64,000 nt of DNA, taken from Lineus longissimus. Taxonomy: Eukaryota; Nemertea; Pilidiophora; Heteronemertea; Lineidae. The translations under genes were made by a program, and so were the position numbers. Under the pieces are notes generated by a model. That model was given only the letters and a program-made list of their open reading frames with translations. It had not been told where the DNA came from and searched no databases. Location: contig NC_088308.1 in the NCBI RefSeq assembly GCF_910592395.1, positions 29,281,501 to 29,345,500 on the forward strand, written 5' to 3'. Below, piece by piece: positions 13,509-26,290 of the stretch (the stretch's first letter is position 1; each line of letters begins with the position of its first letter).

Positions 13509-15246
13509 GAAAAGTAACGTGAGAGATAATAAATGTACTATGAGACAATGCTGCCTCTGTGACATTTATACTGAAGTAACGTTGTTTTAGCTTTAGAAAA
13601 TGATCTAAAATGGTCTAATGAGGTTCACTCAAACCTATTTTTCTGGTTGAAAAATTTGGGTTTAAAGCCTGGTCTTCTGAATCCTTATCAAATTGAATGG
13701 TTGACCTCCTGCCCTCAGTCTTTCTAAATTTTTTACTGATTTTTGCATTTATCACAAATGAATTCAGTTGACGAACTTTTGATATTGAACAAAACTATTT
13801 TCGTCCTATGAGAATATGAGAATGCAGGTCCTCAAATCCGCACTGACCTGCTATGCCTTTATGTTGAGCATTTCGTGCCCGAGGCAAAATATCATGAAAT
13901 GTTTTGGCCGTTCCGCTTTTGTCATAGATTTGATAAAATGGGAGGCCCGAGGCGATATGTTCTTCAATTTAAATGCTGAATGATGCGGCTGAGCTTATTT
14001 GAAATATGCACAAAAGATCTGCTGTTTACTTGAACTGGCAATTTGTTGGTTATTGTTATTAAAAAGAGTTTATTTCATTTCTCCGACTATATAATTATCT
14101 CTGTTTGTAATATGAATCATTGCATTAGATTTGAAAAGATTGAAATTTTCCACGTATTAGATTGGTACAGACCCCAAGCCAGCTTGGCTGGTCATGTCGT
14201 CAGTACAAATTCCAACAGCTGCCTCCCCACCAATACATCCTATGGTGATAATAATGAATATTGGCTTTGTTGACCGCCGAAGAAAATAATGGTCACCTGC
14301 AAACTCGTGCTTGGGGTTGTCGGACTTTTTTCCTGAAGCAATTGCAGTAATGCTGTTTCAACGGTGTTCTAAGTCAAAGAGTGTCGTTTCAAATAGCGAT
14401 GAAAGTGCCAGTTACGTTATCACAAACCCAGGGCAACTTCTAGAACCTTCCTTCTCATTATGCCGCCTCTTTCAATGAAAAAAGACAGAAAAATTGACAT
14501 TGTCTCATTTGATGATTCCTATGACTACATCATGTCAGTGACTAGCTTATTTACTTCGTGGCGTATGAGATCGTCAAAACAGTTCAATTCTAGTGTTGAT
14601 TTCTTTCTCATTGTACCAGTTGAAATGATGCTTGAAGCAAATCATGTCTATTGTGAGAATGATTGATCAAATCCGTGGCAATATGTAAAGTAAGCAAATA
14701 CAAATAAGCGCGTGATAGTTGGAGTAAATATCATGCGTTTTTGTTGGAAAATATAAAGTAATAGCCATGGGTGAAACCGGGCCTACTTAGCACACTTAAT
14801 GATGCTACTGTTCATATATGAACAATGCTAGTTTACTACCAGATAAGTACTCATTTTGCCTGAGGTTGAAAGCGATGATGACATCTGTCAATATGTATCA
14901 ATCTGTCAATATTTATTGTAATTCACTCCCAACATCACGGCTGTGTACATAATATTTTGAAGATGTGTCGTGTCATTAATCTATCAATTGAAATCGAATC
15001 TCTTTACTTTTCAAACAGTGGATGATTCGAATTCGGTGTTTCAGCATTGAAGTTATTGTATTATTCATGGAGTTCGTGTGGTAAAAAAGAGGCAGATTAA
15101 ATTTTCATCCATATGTCAACATTACCTTGGTGAACTGAGGATCATACCTTTTTAGAGCAAATGCAGTTTTTAGAAAAGATATAGTATTGTTCCGTATTCT
15201 CTTTATTAAGGTATTTTTTAAAGGCGCTGGTGGGAACAATATACTG

Positions 15247-15561
15247 CAGTGGAACCCGGTAACACGACCACTCATGGGACCGAGGTTGAATGGTCGCGTT
15301 ACCGAGTTGGTCGCTTAATGAAGTTGAAAATCCGGGGACAAAATGCATGATTAAGTTTTCCCGCCCAAATAGTTGAATATTTTCATAAGTTCAAAATTCT
15401 GAAAAGTTTTCAAAGCCAACATATTTTAGGGGCTGATAATGTTTCCAGTGGTCGTGGTCTTGGTTCCGGGGTGGTCGTGTTACCGGGGGCCTTGTAATGG
15501 TAATTAGAGAGGAAACCATTCGGGACCGGAAATTCTTGGTCGTCATAACAAGGTTCTCCTG
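15247..15561. mobile_element. Probable non-autonomous DNA transposon (MITE-like, pogo/Tigger-type ends suspected)
   Basis: The left end CAGTGGAACCCGGTAACACG (from 15247) is mirrored by an inverted right end: the complement of 15561 leftward reads CAGGAGAACCTTGTTATGAC. Both run on into CGACCA. About 20 of 26 positions match across the two ends with one indel. Inside, GTTACCG/GGTCG words recur at 15284-15312 and 15472-15486. The element is about 315 bp with no transposase frame. Ends starting CAG with an AACC box are typical of pogo/Tigger-like Tc1/mariner elements, which target TA, but a clean TA duplication is not visible at these borders. Superfamily assignment is inference; the inverted ends are seen directly. 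Confidence 0.65.
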
Positions 15562-16069
15562 CACATGTTTAGTATATGAAATATGGATTCACTTTCAAAG
15601 ATTTTATTCAATAATGGTAGAAATGAACTGACAACACATTCTAGCACATCCATGAGGAATCATAGAGAAGCGCGTTCCCAACTAACTGACTGTTCAACAA
15701 GAAAACACTTGATATAAGGCCAAGACAAAGTGGAGGGAAGTCGTTACGTTTCCCTCTGTCGCTTGGACAAGCCAATGTCTGCAGCGATATCTTCTTCAGG
15801 TAGACACGCTGCCAGGGCAGATTCACCCTGTTATGGCAGTATCGATCCTAAACCCTACACCTCTCAGCCTAATTCTTCAAGTAATGTGCTAACTAATGAT
15901 GGTGTGATGTCTTTCTTGGCGATCTGCTGCTCATTATAGCTAAAGGTGAAAGAAAGCTAAGGGGACTCAGGTGTTCGAGCCTCATCGAGAACGTGAAGAC
16001 GTCAATAAAGTGGAGCAAACAGACTCTCTTGGGGCAAGGTGGGAAGGTTTCCTAGAAGGATCAATCCGG

Positions 16070-16131
16070 GACTGATGATGTTGGTTCATTTTGAGCAGAA
16101 GAAAAAAACCCGTGAAAAAAAATTTGGACTC
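16070..16131. repeat. Fragment of the ~134-bp dispersed repeat
   Basis: The words actgatgatgttggttcatt, ttgagcagaagaaaaaaa and gtgaaaaaaaatttggact match the middle of the unit at 29165-29235 in order. Confidence 0.6.
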
Positions 16132-19100
16132 AGAAATGTTTTCATCTTTCTTCAGTTTCTACATGTTGACAACATGTTTAGGCTTCATCGAGAGAACCCA
16201 TTTAAAGACATTTCATCAGTGCGCCAACCAGCTGCCAGTGTGCCACTTTCATGTCAAGCTTCAAAAACGATCTTCTTGACTAACAGGTTTTAAGAAGGAA
16301 CCTTCCTGATTAGGATTTGGTAGCTGAGTTCTTGTATGATGTTTTACTGAGGGAAATTGCTCTTGCTAGTTTTGTGCGGCTAGGTGTTATAATGCGTTAG
16401 GGAGGGACAATCGGCGTTACCATGTTTCCAAAGGACAGTTATTAAGTTCATTTGCGTGTCAGGAAATGGGAAGTCGAATCGAAGGCTTCGAAGCGAGAAA
16501 GTTGCCAATTAAAGATTACACGTCAATCACTTTGTGCAAGAAGACTTCAAAGTGATTGTTCAAATAACAAAAGATCTATTGGAAAGAAGTGTCTCACTGT
16601 TCTCTTGTCCAGACAGCACGTTTGCTCTCATCACTGTCAGGACAAACCAAAATGAGAATATATATCTGGTACGTCAGATTTCACACATGTCATATCAAAA
16701 TGTTCATGTTAGCCACGGAGCAGTGTTTATGGCTGATAGAGTCCTGTAATCTCCTAAAGCGTATTGTGAACTCACACATATGGAAGCCAGGTATCACTAC
16801 ATTAATGGTAGTATCATTGTTGCTATAAAACATGCGCTTAATGTGAACTCCTCATTAATGTTGTATTTAGATGTAAACAGCTGTCATGATTTTTCCCTCG
16901 TATTTCATCCTGGTTGGTTCATTATTAGTAAAAGTGATTAGAGCATGACCAGGCATTGTGTTTGGTTATTAATGTATGCATTATTTTGCAATGCTTGGGT
17001 TCGCGAAATCTCTAGCACGATATCAACAACTGTATTACCTGTTACAACTCTACTTGTCTACTTTTATAATAGGCTAATGTCCTAACTACACTTTCTCGTC
17101 TCTGGCTTGTAACCACTGCTTGGAAGTCTCTTGCTTCCCCTTTAGTCTCAAGGCAGACACGCTTTCCACCTTTTGGTGTAAGTTACCTGCCGCCTTGGAG
17201 GCATTATTGATAACGTGTCAGATGATGGTGTCACTAAGCTTGTCCAGGAGCAGAGGTGGAAGTGTACCTGATCATCTTCTTGCCCCTACTATTGCTGATC
17301 AGCTATCGGGAAGTTTCAGCTCACATGGAACTCAAGGCGGGAAGTTGGAATGTCTTTAACAGTTCATTAACCCTCAATGTATTGAATACTGTACTATGAG
17401 ATCATATGAAGTTACTTGTTCGCTGAAATACATTCGACTACAAAGTGTATCGTTATCAACAATATCAAAAATATATACATGGCCTTATGTGCAACTGCCA
17501 GAATGTCAATCTTCAAGCAACATGCATGCTCTGTACCTCCGAGGAGAGTTGTTGATCTCGACATCCAGGGTGTTGTGGTGTGGTGTAATCGGTAGGCAAT
17601 CTTCACTTGCTTGAACGTTTCCCATCAAATTTAACGAATGAAAAACCTCTGTACCTTATAAACCTCTATGCTATTTGTCCTTTGCTATTTCTCGGTAGGT
17701 GTAGCCTTGCAATAGATGAGTTGTTCAACACATGCAATTCATGATACACACAGCAGACTAGTTTTATTCGACTTAAACCCACAGGGGTTTGATAGCTCGT
17801 GTTGATCGTGTAAACGACACCTTCAACGTCCTTCGCCTGTCACGGCCTCTCAAAGTATCGTTCAGGTTGAGAGATTTATCAGGCTTGGAGATGTACGTCT
17901 TTAAAATAGATAGATAAATAAGCCGCCATAAGACAAGCCAGGTTGTATTGTGATACAAGATATGTCTTCTAGGTTAAATAGTTTAAAGTATTGTCACGAA
18001 TGAATGGTAGGTTAGGGGTAGATCTAAGCAAGTCCATCTTCTCAGTATTTTAAGAGTTGCTATAGGAGAGTGTGACAACTATAGTCATTGCTGATGACGT
18101 CCCCAAGTACCAGCAAGAAAGATGTACCATTATTGATAAAGGGAGTTCCCTCACTATTCAGGCCACCCCACCACCCTTCATGAGAACCTTGGCTATTACA
18201 TTCGCTGTTCATTTGACAGTTTAGGATTCAAAGCATTGAGATGATGGTGTCTTCTCATGGAAGCCCCCCTTGATAGCCACTGGTTGAGGTCCTAATAACG
18301 GTGTCATGGCCAACGATCCTATCTGTAACCGCGCAGTGTCCAAAAACGAATGAACTCGAGTCAGTCTCTGAGGAGCGATCATGTAGACAGGAGTGGCGCC
18401 ATGAAATTTGATCAAGTAATTACCTTGGTGTAAAACTATAAATCAAGTCTTAATATTGACTAAAGACGCTTCCCAGCTGTAACCATTATGTCATTCCGGT
18501 CCAAGCTATCCATTTAGATTTCGAAGTTACGTGTCTGGCGCTGCTAATTTGACAGTTTTCAACTCCGAAGTGAAATTTGACCATGTGGCCTGAGGGTTAG
18601 CGCGCTTAAGAACACTTATTGTAAGAACCTTGGATTGACATAATTGGTGATAAACACGCATTCGCCAGCTCAGCATCCTATTCCTGTTGCAAAAATAGCC
18701 CACTCGCCGCTGGCGCTATTTCTCCTTCTTTTTCTTTCTTCAAGAAATGTTATGTTAGATGATGTGATTGTTGTCCTCTTAGTGTGTTTGTTCATCCTGG
18801 TCATGGATTCAAAAACAAAGAAAACATCCGATTTCTTTCTGGGATGTGGTCAGCTGGCTCAATCCCCTGGGCCTAGGATTAAGAAAGTCGAAACCGATGA
18901 TAGCGCGTCATTACCTCATTCATTCAATTCTATGCTGCAGACTCTCCTTCCACAATAGTTCATCTCCTTTCAACACAAACTTTGGCATATGCATTCAGAA
19001 GGCCTGGGAACAAGTGATAGTGCCTAGACTTCAGTTGTTGTCTTAGCTTCTGAAGATTGTAGGTTCCGGTCGTCACTCGAGGCATCTCCCTTGAAGCTTC

Positions 19101-21293
19101 GCCACTCAGACAATCCGATACGACATTTTGTTTGTTTGTGCTCGTGTTTCTGTTTATCATGTGTCCCTTCTTCAAGCAAAGGCCGAGTCAACGAACTGAA
19201 CATGCGTCAGTCATAAGCCCAAAATGTTTTCTTGAGAAAGTTGTTGGTAGCAATGTCAGAAAGAGCAATCGACTTTTAGGCATACCAATATTGACTGCGA
19301 CAAGGACAGGTCAAGTGTGCTGGGTACAGCTTTAGCAAACACCTTTCCTGTCGATGGGCCACTGAACTCTCTCAAGTAGGCTTTAGGTGGCGGTCATGTT
19401 GAAGTCGAACATTGTCGAGATTAAAATATTTGGCTATTCAACAGATCTGCTGATGTTAAACATGCTTAGGTCGCGACGGATTCGAGGACTACCGGTTTCA
19501 GTGATGTATCTCTGTATATTATTCTTTTACAAAAAGTTGACAAATACAAATAGACGAACCCAAGTGATAACATTCTGTCAAACTCACAACAAACCACATT
19601 GTTGGTCACAAATAGCCAGTTTATCTATCAGTGATCAAGCAGTAATGCCGCGGTGTATTGGCAGATTGGATGTGGTGAGAGCACTCGATGGTACTCAGCC
19701 ACACTTGTAGTTCACCCAATCACGATTAGAGTGCTTCAGTCCATTAGCGAGGTGTCAATGGGAACACACTGATCGTCTCTTCAAGTCCGAATCGATTCCA
19801 ATACAACCTGGTGGATTGACCAGTGCTTCTGTCATGATGAATGCACACCATATGTCGATATTCTCATGGTACGTATCTCAATGACATATTATTGACACCT
19901 GATGGTGAGTTTTTTGTTGTCTTCCCGATTCACCTTCTGTCATGAGGTGTAACGAAGCTTTTATTGCTTCTGATCGAGTGAGTGTCTTTTGATCTGTGCG
20001 GAGGAAACGAGGTGATTTCTTACTTAACTTGTCAAGTATCTGTGATAGCTTCGTGGCAGAATAATACTCTATCAGACAGTATGACAGTGATGATTACCTG
20101 TTGAGTGTAGCAGTTGTAAGCGGGCTGACATTACCGATATGTTTCTCTCGCTTTCTATGTGTTGAGTGAATAGTTTTATCCTGTTGTCCAGGTTGTTGTT
20201 TTGATATTTCAAGTACGAGTTGATATCTCCCATCCTAAGCCCGCGGACCAGACGGTGCAATGTTCGCAGACACACACAAAAGCATTTGTTTGAAACTCTG
20301 TAAAATGTAAACATATGAGAGTCTGACCTCTACCTTTGCTTCACTGCGCCCGGGGATCCTGGAATGATATGGAAAATACCTTCGCCCTTTCAAGAAAGGT
20401 CGCAACCATCTCCAGTTCTAACTTGTTGTTTTCATCTCATTTAAATACTGAAATAATAAATCCCCTTCTCGTCCATCAAAAGTATTGGTGACCGTTTTCC
20501 TCTTTAAGCTGGCGACGGATAGAATGTTTCAAAATAACCTGGCTAAGAAGAACCGGTAAGTGAACTGTATTAATAATTGATAGATACGTTTTCAAAGGTA
20601 AGCAAAGTAATCTCTTCATCCGCTGACAAAGGATATTCAGGGGATTGGAAGTGGAGCGCTTTTAGTCGGAAGACTAAGCTCATGTTGCCTGTTTGAGGCT
20701 CAGGATATCGGTGTCAAACAGGCGACATGGGCATCTCTTTGGGGGAAGCCTGCAGCGGGTGAACGAGTCGTTTTGTGAGAAATAAACCATGACAATTTTT
20801 GAGGAAAAAATTGTTGATACTCTTGTACCACAATGAATGCATCGATGCATTGATACGTAGCTACAGTGATAGATAGCATGATAATAGAGGTAAATGGCGA
20901 GTCACAAGTAGGCTGTGGTCGCTTTATGAGAACCATCGGTGACTGACATGATTAAAGACAACGGCTCCTGTCTATGTTCGGAAATGTGAACCTTGTTTTT
21001 TCTGGTTCTTAACATCCAACACCTGACTAAAGTACACCATCAGTTACCGCAGTGATCAAATCTGCATCAGATTCCCAATGTTTTGAAAGTTAATGGCTTC
21101 ACCATTGGAGTTACTCTAAGGAAGCTGGCGACTCTTTGTTGACTCAGAGTTCAAATGTTGAGCTAGGTGACTGCGGGCTGGGGCTGATTTAAACAAGACA
21201 TGTGTTCCGAGATGGCCACAGGTGCACAAATGTTTTAAGTTTACTTAATCCGTGAGAAAGCGTGCGTGCCATTTAAAGATGCATCATCGATCA

Positions 21294-21325
21294 CCCCCCT
21301 CCCCCTCCCCCTCCCCCCCCGCCCC
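21294..21325. repeat. C-rich simple repeat
   Basis: A run made of C tracts broken by single T and one G (CCCCCT-like units). It is low-complexity sequence with no gene nearby. Confidence 0.95.
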
Positions 21326-23180
21326 ATTGTCCTGGCAGCTAGATGTCCACGTCCATCCATAGCGCCAAGATATCACTTCGTTCAGGTTTTCGGCCTAAAG
21401 TAGACATCGACTTCTGAGGGACCGTGTTCATTACCGATGAATGGGAGGTCAGTTAGTACTCTATCTTCCCAAAGTCTGTCAACACCAGCGCAGTGAGCGG
21501 CTCTTTCGTGCCTGAAAACGAGGAGTAACACCATCTGGTGAAACCCTAGACCCTGAGGATTAGGGGATGCCATGATGCGTTGTCCTCAACAACAAGACTG
21601 GTGTCACCTTGCAGGTTGCTGTTTATTCCACTTTGTGTGGTAACTTGGAAGATTTCAAATGTGGTTTCAGAATCCAAGGCATAGGCTTCTACGACAAGAC
21701 AATGAGTACAGTTTTACAGTCGGTGCCTTGTTCAAATTATTGTCACCCCAGGAAGCCTTGTCACCTGTTTTAGACAAACAATGAGACATGATGAAAGCCA
21801 TTGTTTATCACTTGTATTGAATGTGGCCAATGGTTGGTGATCAGGGATGCTCTTGTTTAGAGCTGGGACTCATAGATTGAATGTGTACGCGCGGGAGCTG
21901 CAGTATGTTCAGCCACAAACACCGCGGTCATCCTGTCGAACCTCTTGTATTTCCGTTGCAACGATTGTCTAACTTACAAACGACTTATGCTTCAAAACAG
22001 GTTGAGACGTATTCCGCTCCAAATCACATTTGATATAGGTCTATGCCTTGACTGAGAACCCGATGGAGTGCTTGCATCATCCCCCTATGCCTTTTAGTGA
22101 GTTTAGGTTTGTTAGCATAGGATCATACGATGGTGTTCCTTCTTAGTAATAAAGATGACAGTTAAGAATATATAGATGAGAGAACCTTGCCTTTATGCTG
22201 TTACAAAGAACTCTGCCACCTTTTATTGGGAAATCTGAGATGATTCCATGGAAACGGTTCTGAGTTCGTGAGATATATCGTAAAATGGTATTGGAATTTG
22301 TCCTTCTTTATCGAAGTAATAGAGACTTATAAACTAAACCTGTAGCCATTTTCTTGACTAGCAGTGTTTCATCAAAGGCGGATTTACTTGGCGAAGTATA
22401 GCAGTGGTTGATGTGGCCGTATATTGACAGAGTTAGAGCCGTGTTCCATCATTGTCACTTCTTCCTTTGTGGCCAACCACCAATTATCTTTTCCCGCCCG
22501 TTGAAATCAAGAATTGAAATATCAGGAAGCCTGTGAGAGAATCAGAGCCCAGAGATATGCCGGTGGTCTTGCTACGCTGATCACATGAAGGTATCCCTTC
22601 ATAAGGGGTATAGTTAGATAATCACGCGTTAAGGTTGAAGCATCCCCGCATCTAGAGAAGCTGCTATCCCATTTAGTAGACAATGCATTCATGTATACAA
22701 AAGCTATTGGATAGATGGCCTTTATGAAATGAAAAGAGAGGCGTCCTATTACCGCCAACAAGAGATTTAGTCAATGTGGTCGCACATTTGCTGTGTACGA
22801 CAACCAATCAACCTCTAAACACCTGTGTTATTTTTACAAATTCTTAGACGGAGTAATCTTTCTAAACATGACCCCCATGTCCTCTGATAAATAGAGGATT
22901 TGAATGGAGATATGCCGGTTGAACATGGGAATAGTTGAGTGCACTTGGTCCGGCTTGTTTAAACATGTGAAGAGGAACAACCATTCAATATGTGACATCT
23001 TCCACATAATGGTCGAAGAACACCCTCAAACCCACCCCGCTGTGAGAGATCATTCACCGCTCAAATCTAAAATAGGGAAGTCCTACCTTCATTCTACTTT
23101 TCATTTGCCTTAGTATATTTCACGGAAAACTTCCTCATTGAGTCGACGGTTGGGTTAAGAAATTGTGAACCTAAACAAAA

Positions 23181-23381
23181 GGTCCCACTCCTCCACCATG
23201 GTCGCACTACTCAACCAGAGGTCCCACCACTCCACCAGCCTGGTCCCACTACTCCACCATGGTCGCACAACTCCACCAAAAGGTCCCACTACTCCACCAC
23301 CCTGGTCGCACAACTCCACCAAAAGGTCTCACTACTCCACCACCTGGTGGAGGAGTGTCACCATGGTGGAGAAGTGGGACC
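23181..23381. repeat. Short tandem array of 19-22 bp units with an internal inversion
   Basis: Eight units of the type GGTC(C/G)CAC-ACTCCACCA run in the plus orientation from 23181 to about 23345. Two units then follow in the opposite orientation to 23381. The outermost segments 23181-23202 and 23360-23381 are inverted repeats matching at 21 of 22 positions. The turning point contains the hairpin ctccacca-cc-tggtggag. Open frames through it are passengers of the repeat. Confidence 0.9.
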
Positions 23382-23465
23382 GTGTTTACCTTTTTTGGTC
23401 CAACTCCTCCACTATTTCAAGTACATTTAGTAACTCTTATGATGGCCAGAATAGGCTCGAAATAG

Positions 23466-23545
23466 ATTGTTAGGGCCCTCATCTATTCTAGCCTTGATTA
23501 CTGCTCTAACGGGACTATCAGCTGCACAGTTCAGGCGGGTACTTT
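23466..23545 (+). mobile_element. Short remnant of a non-LTR retrotransposon reverse transcriptase
   Basis: In the frame starting at 23466 the translation reads IVRALIYSSLDYCSNGTI. It resembles the RALI-SRLDYCNS block near the C-terminal side of the reverse transcriptase in CR1/L2/Jockey-type LINEs. The frame has a stop (tag, 23463-23465) immediately upstream and another after about 27 codons. Only a decayed scrap survives. A shifted frame downstream (CDEPSLVMLEKARVGG) may continue the same element after a frameshift, but I cannot show this. Confidence 0.45.
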
Positions 23546-26290
23546 GTGATGAACCCTCTTTGGTGATGCTGGAGAAGGCTCGTGTTGGAGGCATGGGACA
23601 CACTGCTTGGGAGGCCATAACTACTTCATTTCAAATCGGTTTCGGAAAGCTTAACATTACTTTAAGCAATCAAAACCCACGATTTTCAGTCAGCGGTTGT
23701 TTCCTCATTGTCTTCCATTTGTCCCCTTGTCTCATCCTTCCAACTAGCGGTAAAACCAATCGACCTATGATTCGCCCCATCCATCTCGTTCCTAATTTCG
23801 CCAAGAGTCTCCTGTCCCAACCGGTACAATCCAATCGCCAAAGGCACACACATCACACATTCGTATTGAAACGTATGGAAACGTGTTATGCTATTAAACA
23901 TGTTAAGAACCAGCGCTGCTGAGGTGACGGAGGGTCTCGTTCCAATGAGTCAGCACCGAAATCAACACAAGCTGAGCCGCTTGCAGCCGTCCGCTGTTGC
24001 TTCGCCGCGACCTCCGAGGTCCCTTGGATAATAACATCTTTACACCAACCCAGCATCCGTGATGCTATCGTGCTCAGTCACAAGCCTAATCTCCAACACT
24101 GAATATAATGCAATTTGACATAATATATCGATTAAGACGAGTCGATTTGCCACCAGATAAATGCAACAGATACCAAGCTATTGAGTGGTAATCATATTAT
24201 TTCGGCATGCATCATTGCAACTTCCTAGATTGCGATTTGTACGCTTGCTACAGTTTGCTGGCGATTGGTAACCCCCAGAGGCAACCTATGGTAACCTAGT
24301 TAGCACCGGCCGTCGTTGATAGTGGCCTGCAGTTATCAACCCTTGTTGGCACACTGTTGCATTGGCGTATACAAGAGGTTGCTTCCCATGCCGGAATGTG
24401 GTCGAGTCTCTTGGCCCAGCAAGAGTACTTTCATCATAAGCAACAGGACCTTATCAATACACATTCTGTTGCCTCTGCATTTTTGGCAAGTTTCTTGGGG
24501 AAAACAATCACCATAAAATATAAAGAATTGTATCGATTTGATTTAAAAAGCCCATTTTGCTGACAAAATCCTTCAGTTTCTTTACAGCAAGAATATAGGG
24601 TTGCAAATTTCGGCTCTACAGTTGTTCGTTATCTGATCCAAGCGATTCCAGCACTCGACCGGTGTCATTACAGAAACGCGAGATTAGGAAATCAATAGAA
24701 CTTGAGTCCATCTTTGTCCTGCCAATTTCCTCGTGTAATAAGTGACTAGCAATATTTGACCTCTCGTTGATCATGGTAAATGACTTCTGAAAGGAATCGA
24801 CATGAAGCTACGATCTCTACGGGTTGTGAAGAGAACGGAGAAGGGGATGAGAGACATGTTCTCTTCTCTTAACAGTAACTGTGACAGGGTGAGAACAGAG
24901 AGGGACGGGATCGTGTATCAGGTTCGATGGTGATCGAAAGTTGATCCCGTGATCGGTTTTCATTTTGAGAAGCGTAACAGATACTAGTAGTGTATCTGTA
25001 GGGTCGGATAACGCGTAAGCTGCGATTAGAATCATGCTACATATACATGTATGACTCGATGACTAGTCATTGGTTATTGAACTTAATGGAAAGAGGGTCC
25101 ACCCTATTTTTGTTACTAGAAATCTGTACTTGGGTGACTTTGACCCCAGGACCAACCCATATGGACGGGTACACATATCTGAAATCAATTGCATGAGGCA
25201 TTACCATACACAAAAATCGTATGAGCAACATTATAAGAGGACTAGCAATCTTAGCCAACAGACTCATGAACGTCAACCGAGTACTGTTGCATGGTGTTTT
25301 CATATCATTTCGGAGATGTTTGATATATCATGATATACACGACAAATTGTTCACTCCACTTCAAAGTCAGACCGTGGGTGGTTAACACGGTAGATTCCAA
25401 AACAGTCTCAATACGTATAGATGTATTCTATTCACAGAGAAATAATCCCACAGAACGTCTGTAATCGATTCCCCTGAGGTCGGCAAGAAATTATGTCATA
25501 TGTCGTAGGAAATGATGAATTAGTATACGCATCTTCTGCTGGGGATTATATGTAATTAATGACTTTAATTAACGAATGGTCCGAATGTCATAATATATAT
25601 TCCTGTTTTGTTGCGTGAAATAACTGAAAGACAATTTGTGGCGTTGAACATGGTGATGTACTTATTCTCAAGTCGCAATCTTTCTAAAACCACTGCTGTG
25701 GGCCGGGATAGATTTTGTTATCAACCCCATAAGACTTGACAATTCGCCTTTGTGCAGCATCGTGTTGAATCACGTTGATGACTTGTTCATAGGGCTAACA
25801 TTTTGAAAGGCAACCTAACATCGACAATTGTTAGTTGACTTTGGTTAGTTTTATGAGGCTGGCAAATGTTAGTGAGTCTGATTATGATGTGTTATTGCTC
25901 TACACTACATGTATATACCGCCTGTACAGACAAATATGCAGTACATTAATGGTAATTATTCTATCCTGCGCTACTTCATACATATAGCGCAGGTTTCGAA
26001 TGCTGTCGACCTGGTGTCTATATCTGTCCACTCTCTTATTAACTGTTGGTTGTAGATACGTCCTGATCATCTTAGATTAATCACTTTCCTGCCCTATTGT
26101 TGTCCACCCCTGCCTGGGGTAGCCGAGAGAACTAATTAAAGCGAGTGCGTGTTGAAAGCACCGCTACATAACACACCATGTATTAGCTTAATAAAGACGA
26201 TTGCTTTTAACGATGAAGCTCGTGATAACGACGACAGTGATTTCATAGCATGTACTCATGCTAGGTTCTTACACATTGTAGCGGCCCTAT
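23546..26290. other. Non-coding flank of the minisatellite
   Basis: A plus-strand frame from 23467 to 23922 (151 codons, non-ATG start) overlaps the LINE remnant and then shows no similarity I recognise. The remainder holds only short frames. Confidence 0.55.

Larger units (their letters stand above)
6191..15246. other. Non-coding, small tandem duplications
   Basis: The frames at 6673-7285 (plus, up to 136 codons) and 6735-7022 (minus, 95 codons) overlap each other on opposite strands and show no domain. A short CTG-rich patch lies near 11091-11112. Otherwise there are only the repeats listed. Confidence 0.55.
15562..23180. other. Non-coding, nothing recognised besides listed repeats
   Basis: No frame exceeds about 107 codons. 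A 16-bp perfect palindrome, aatgcatcgatgcatt, lies at 20836-20851. Confidence 0.6.
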
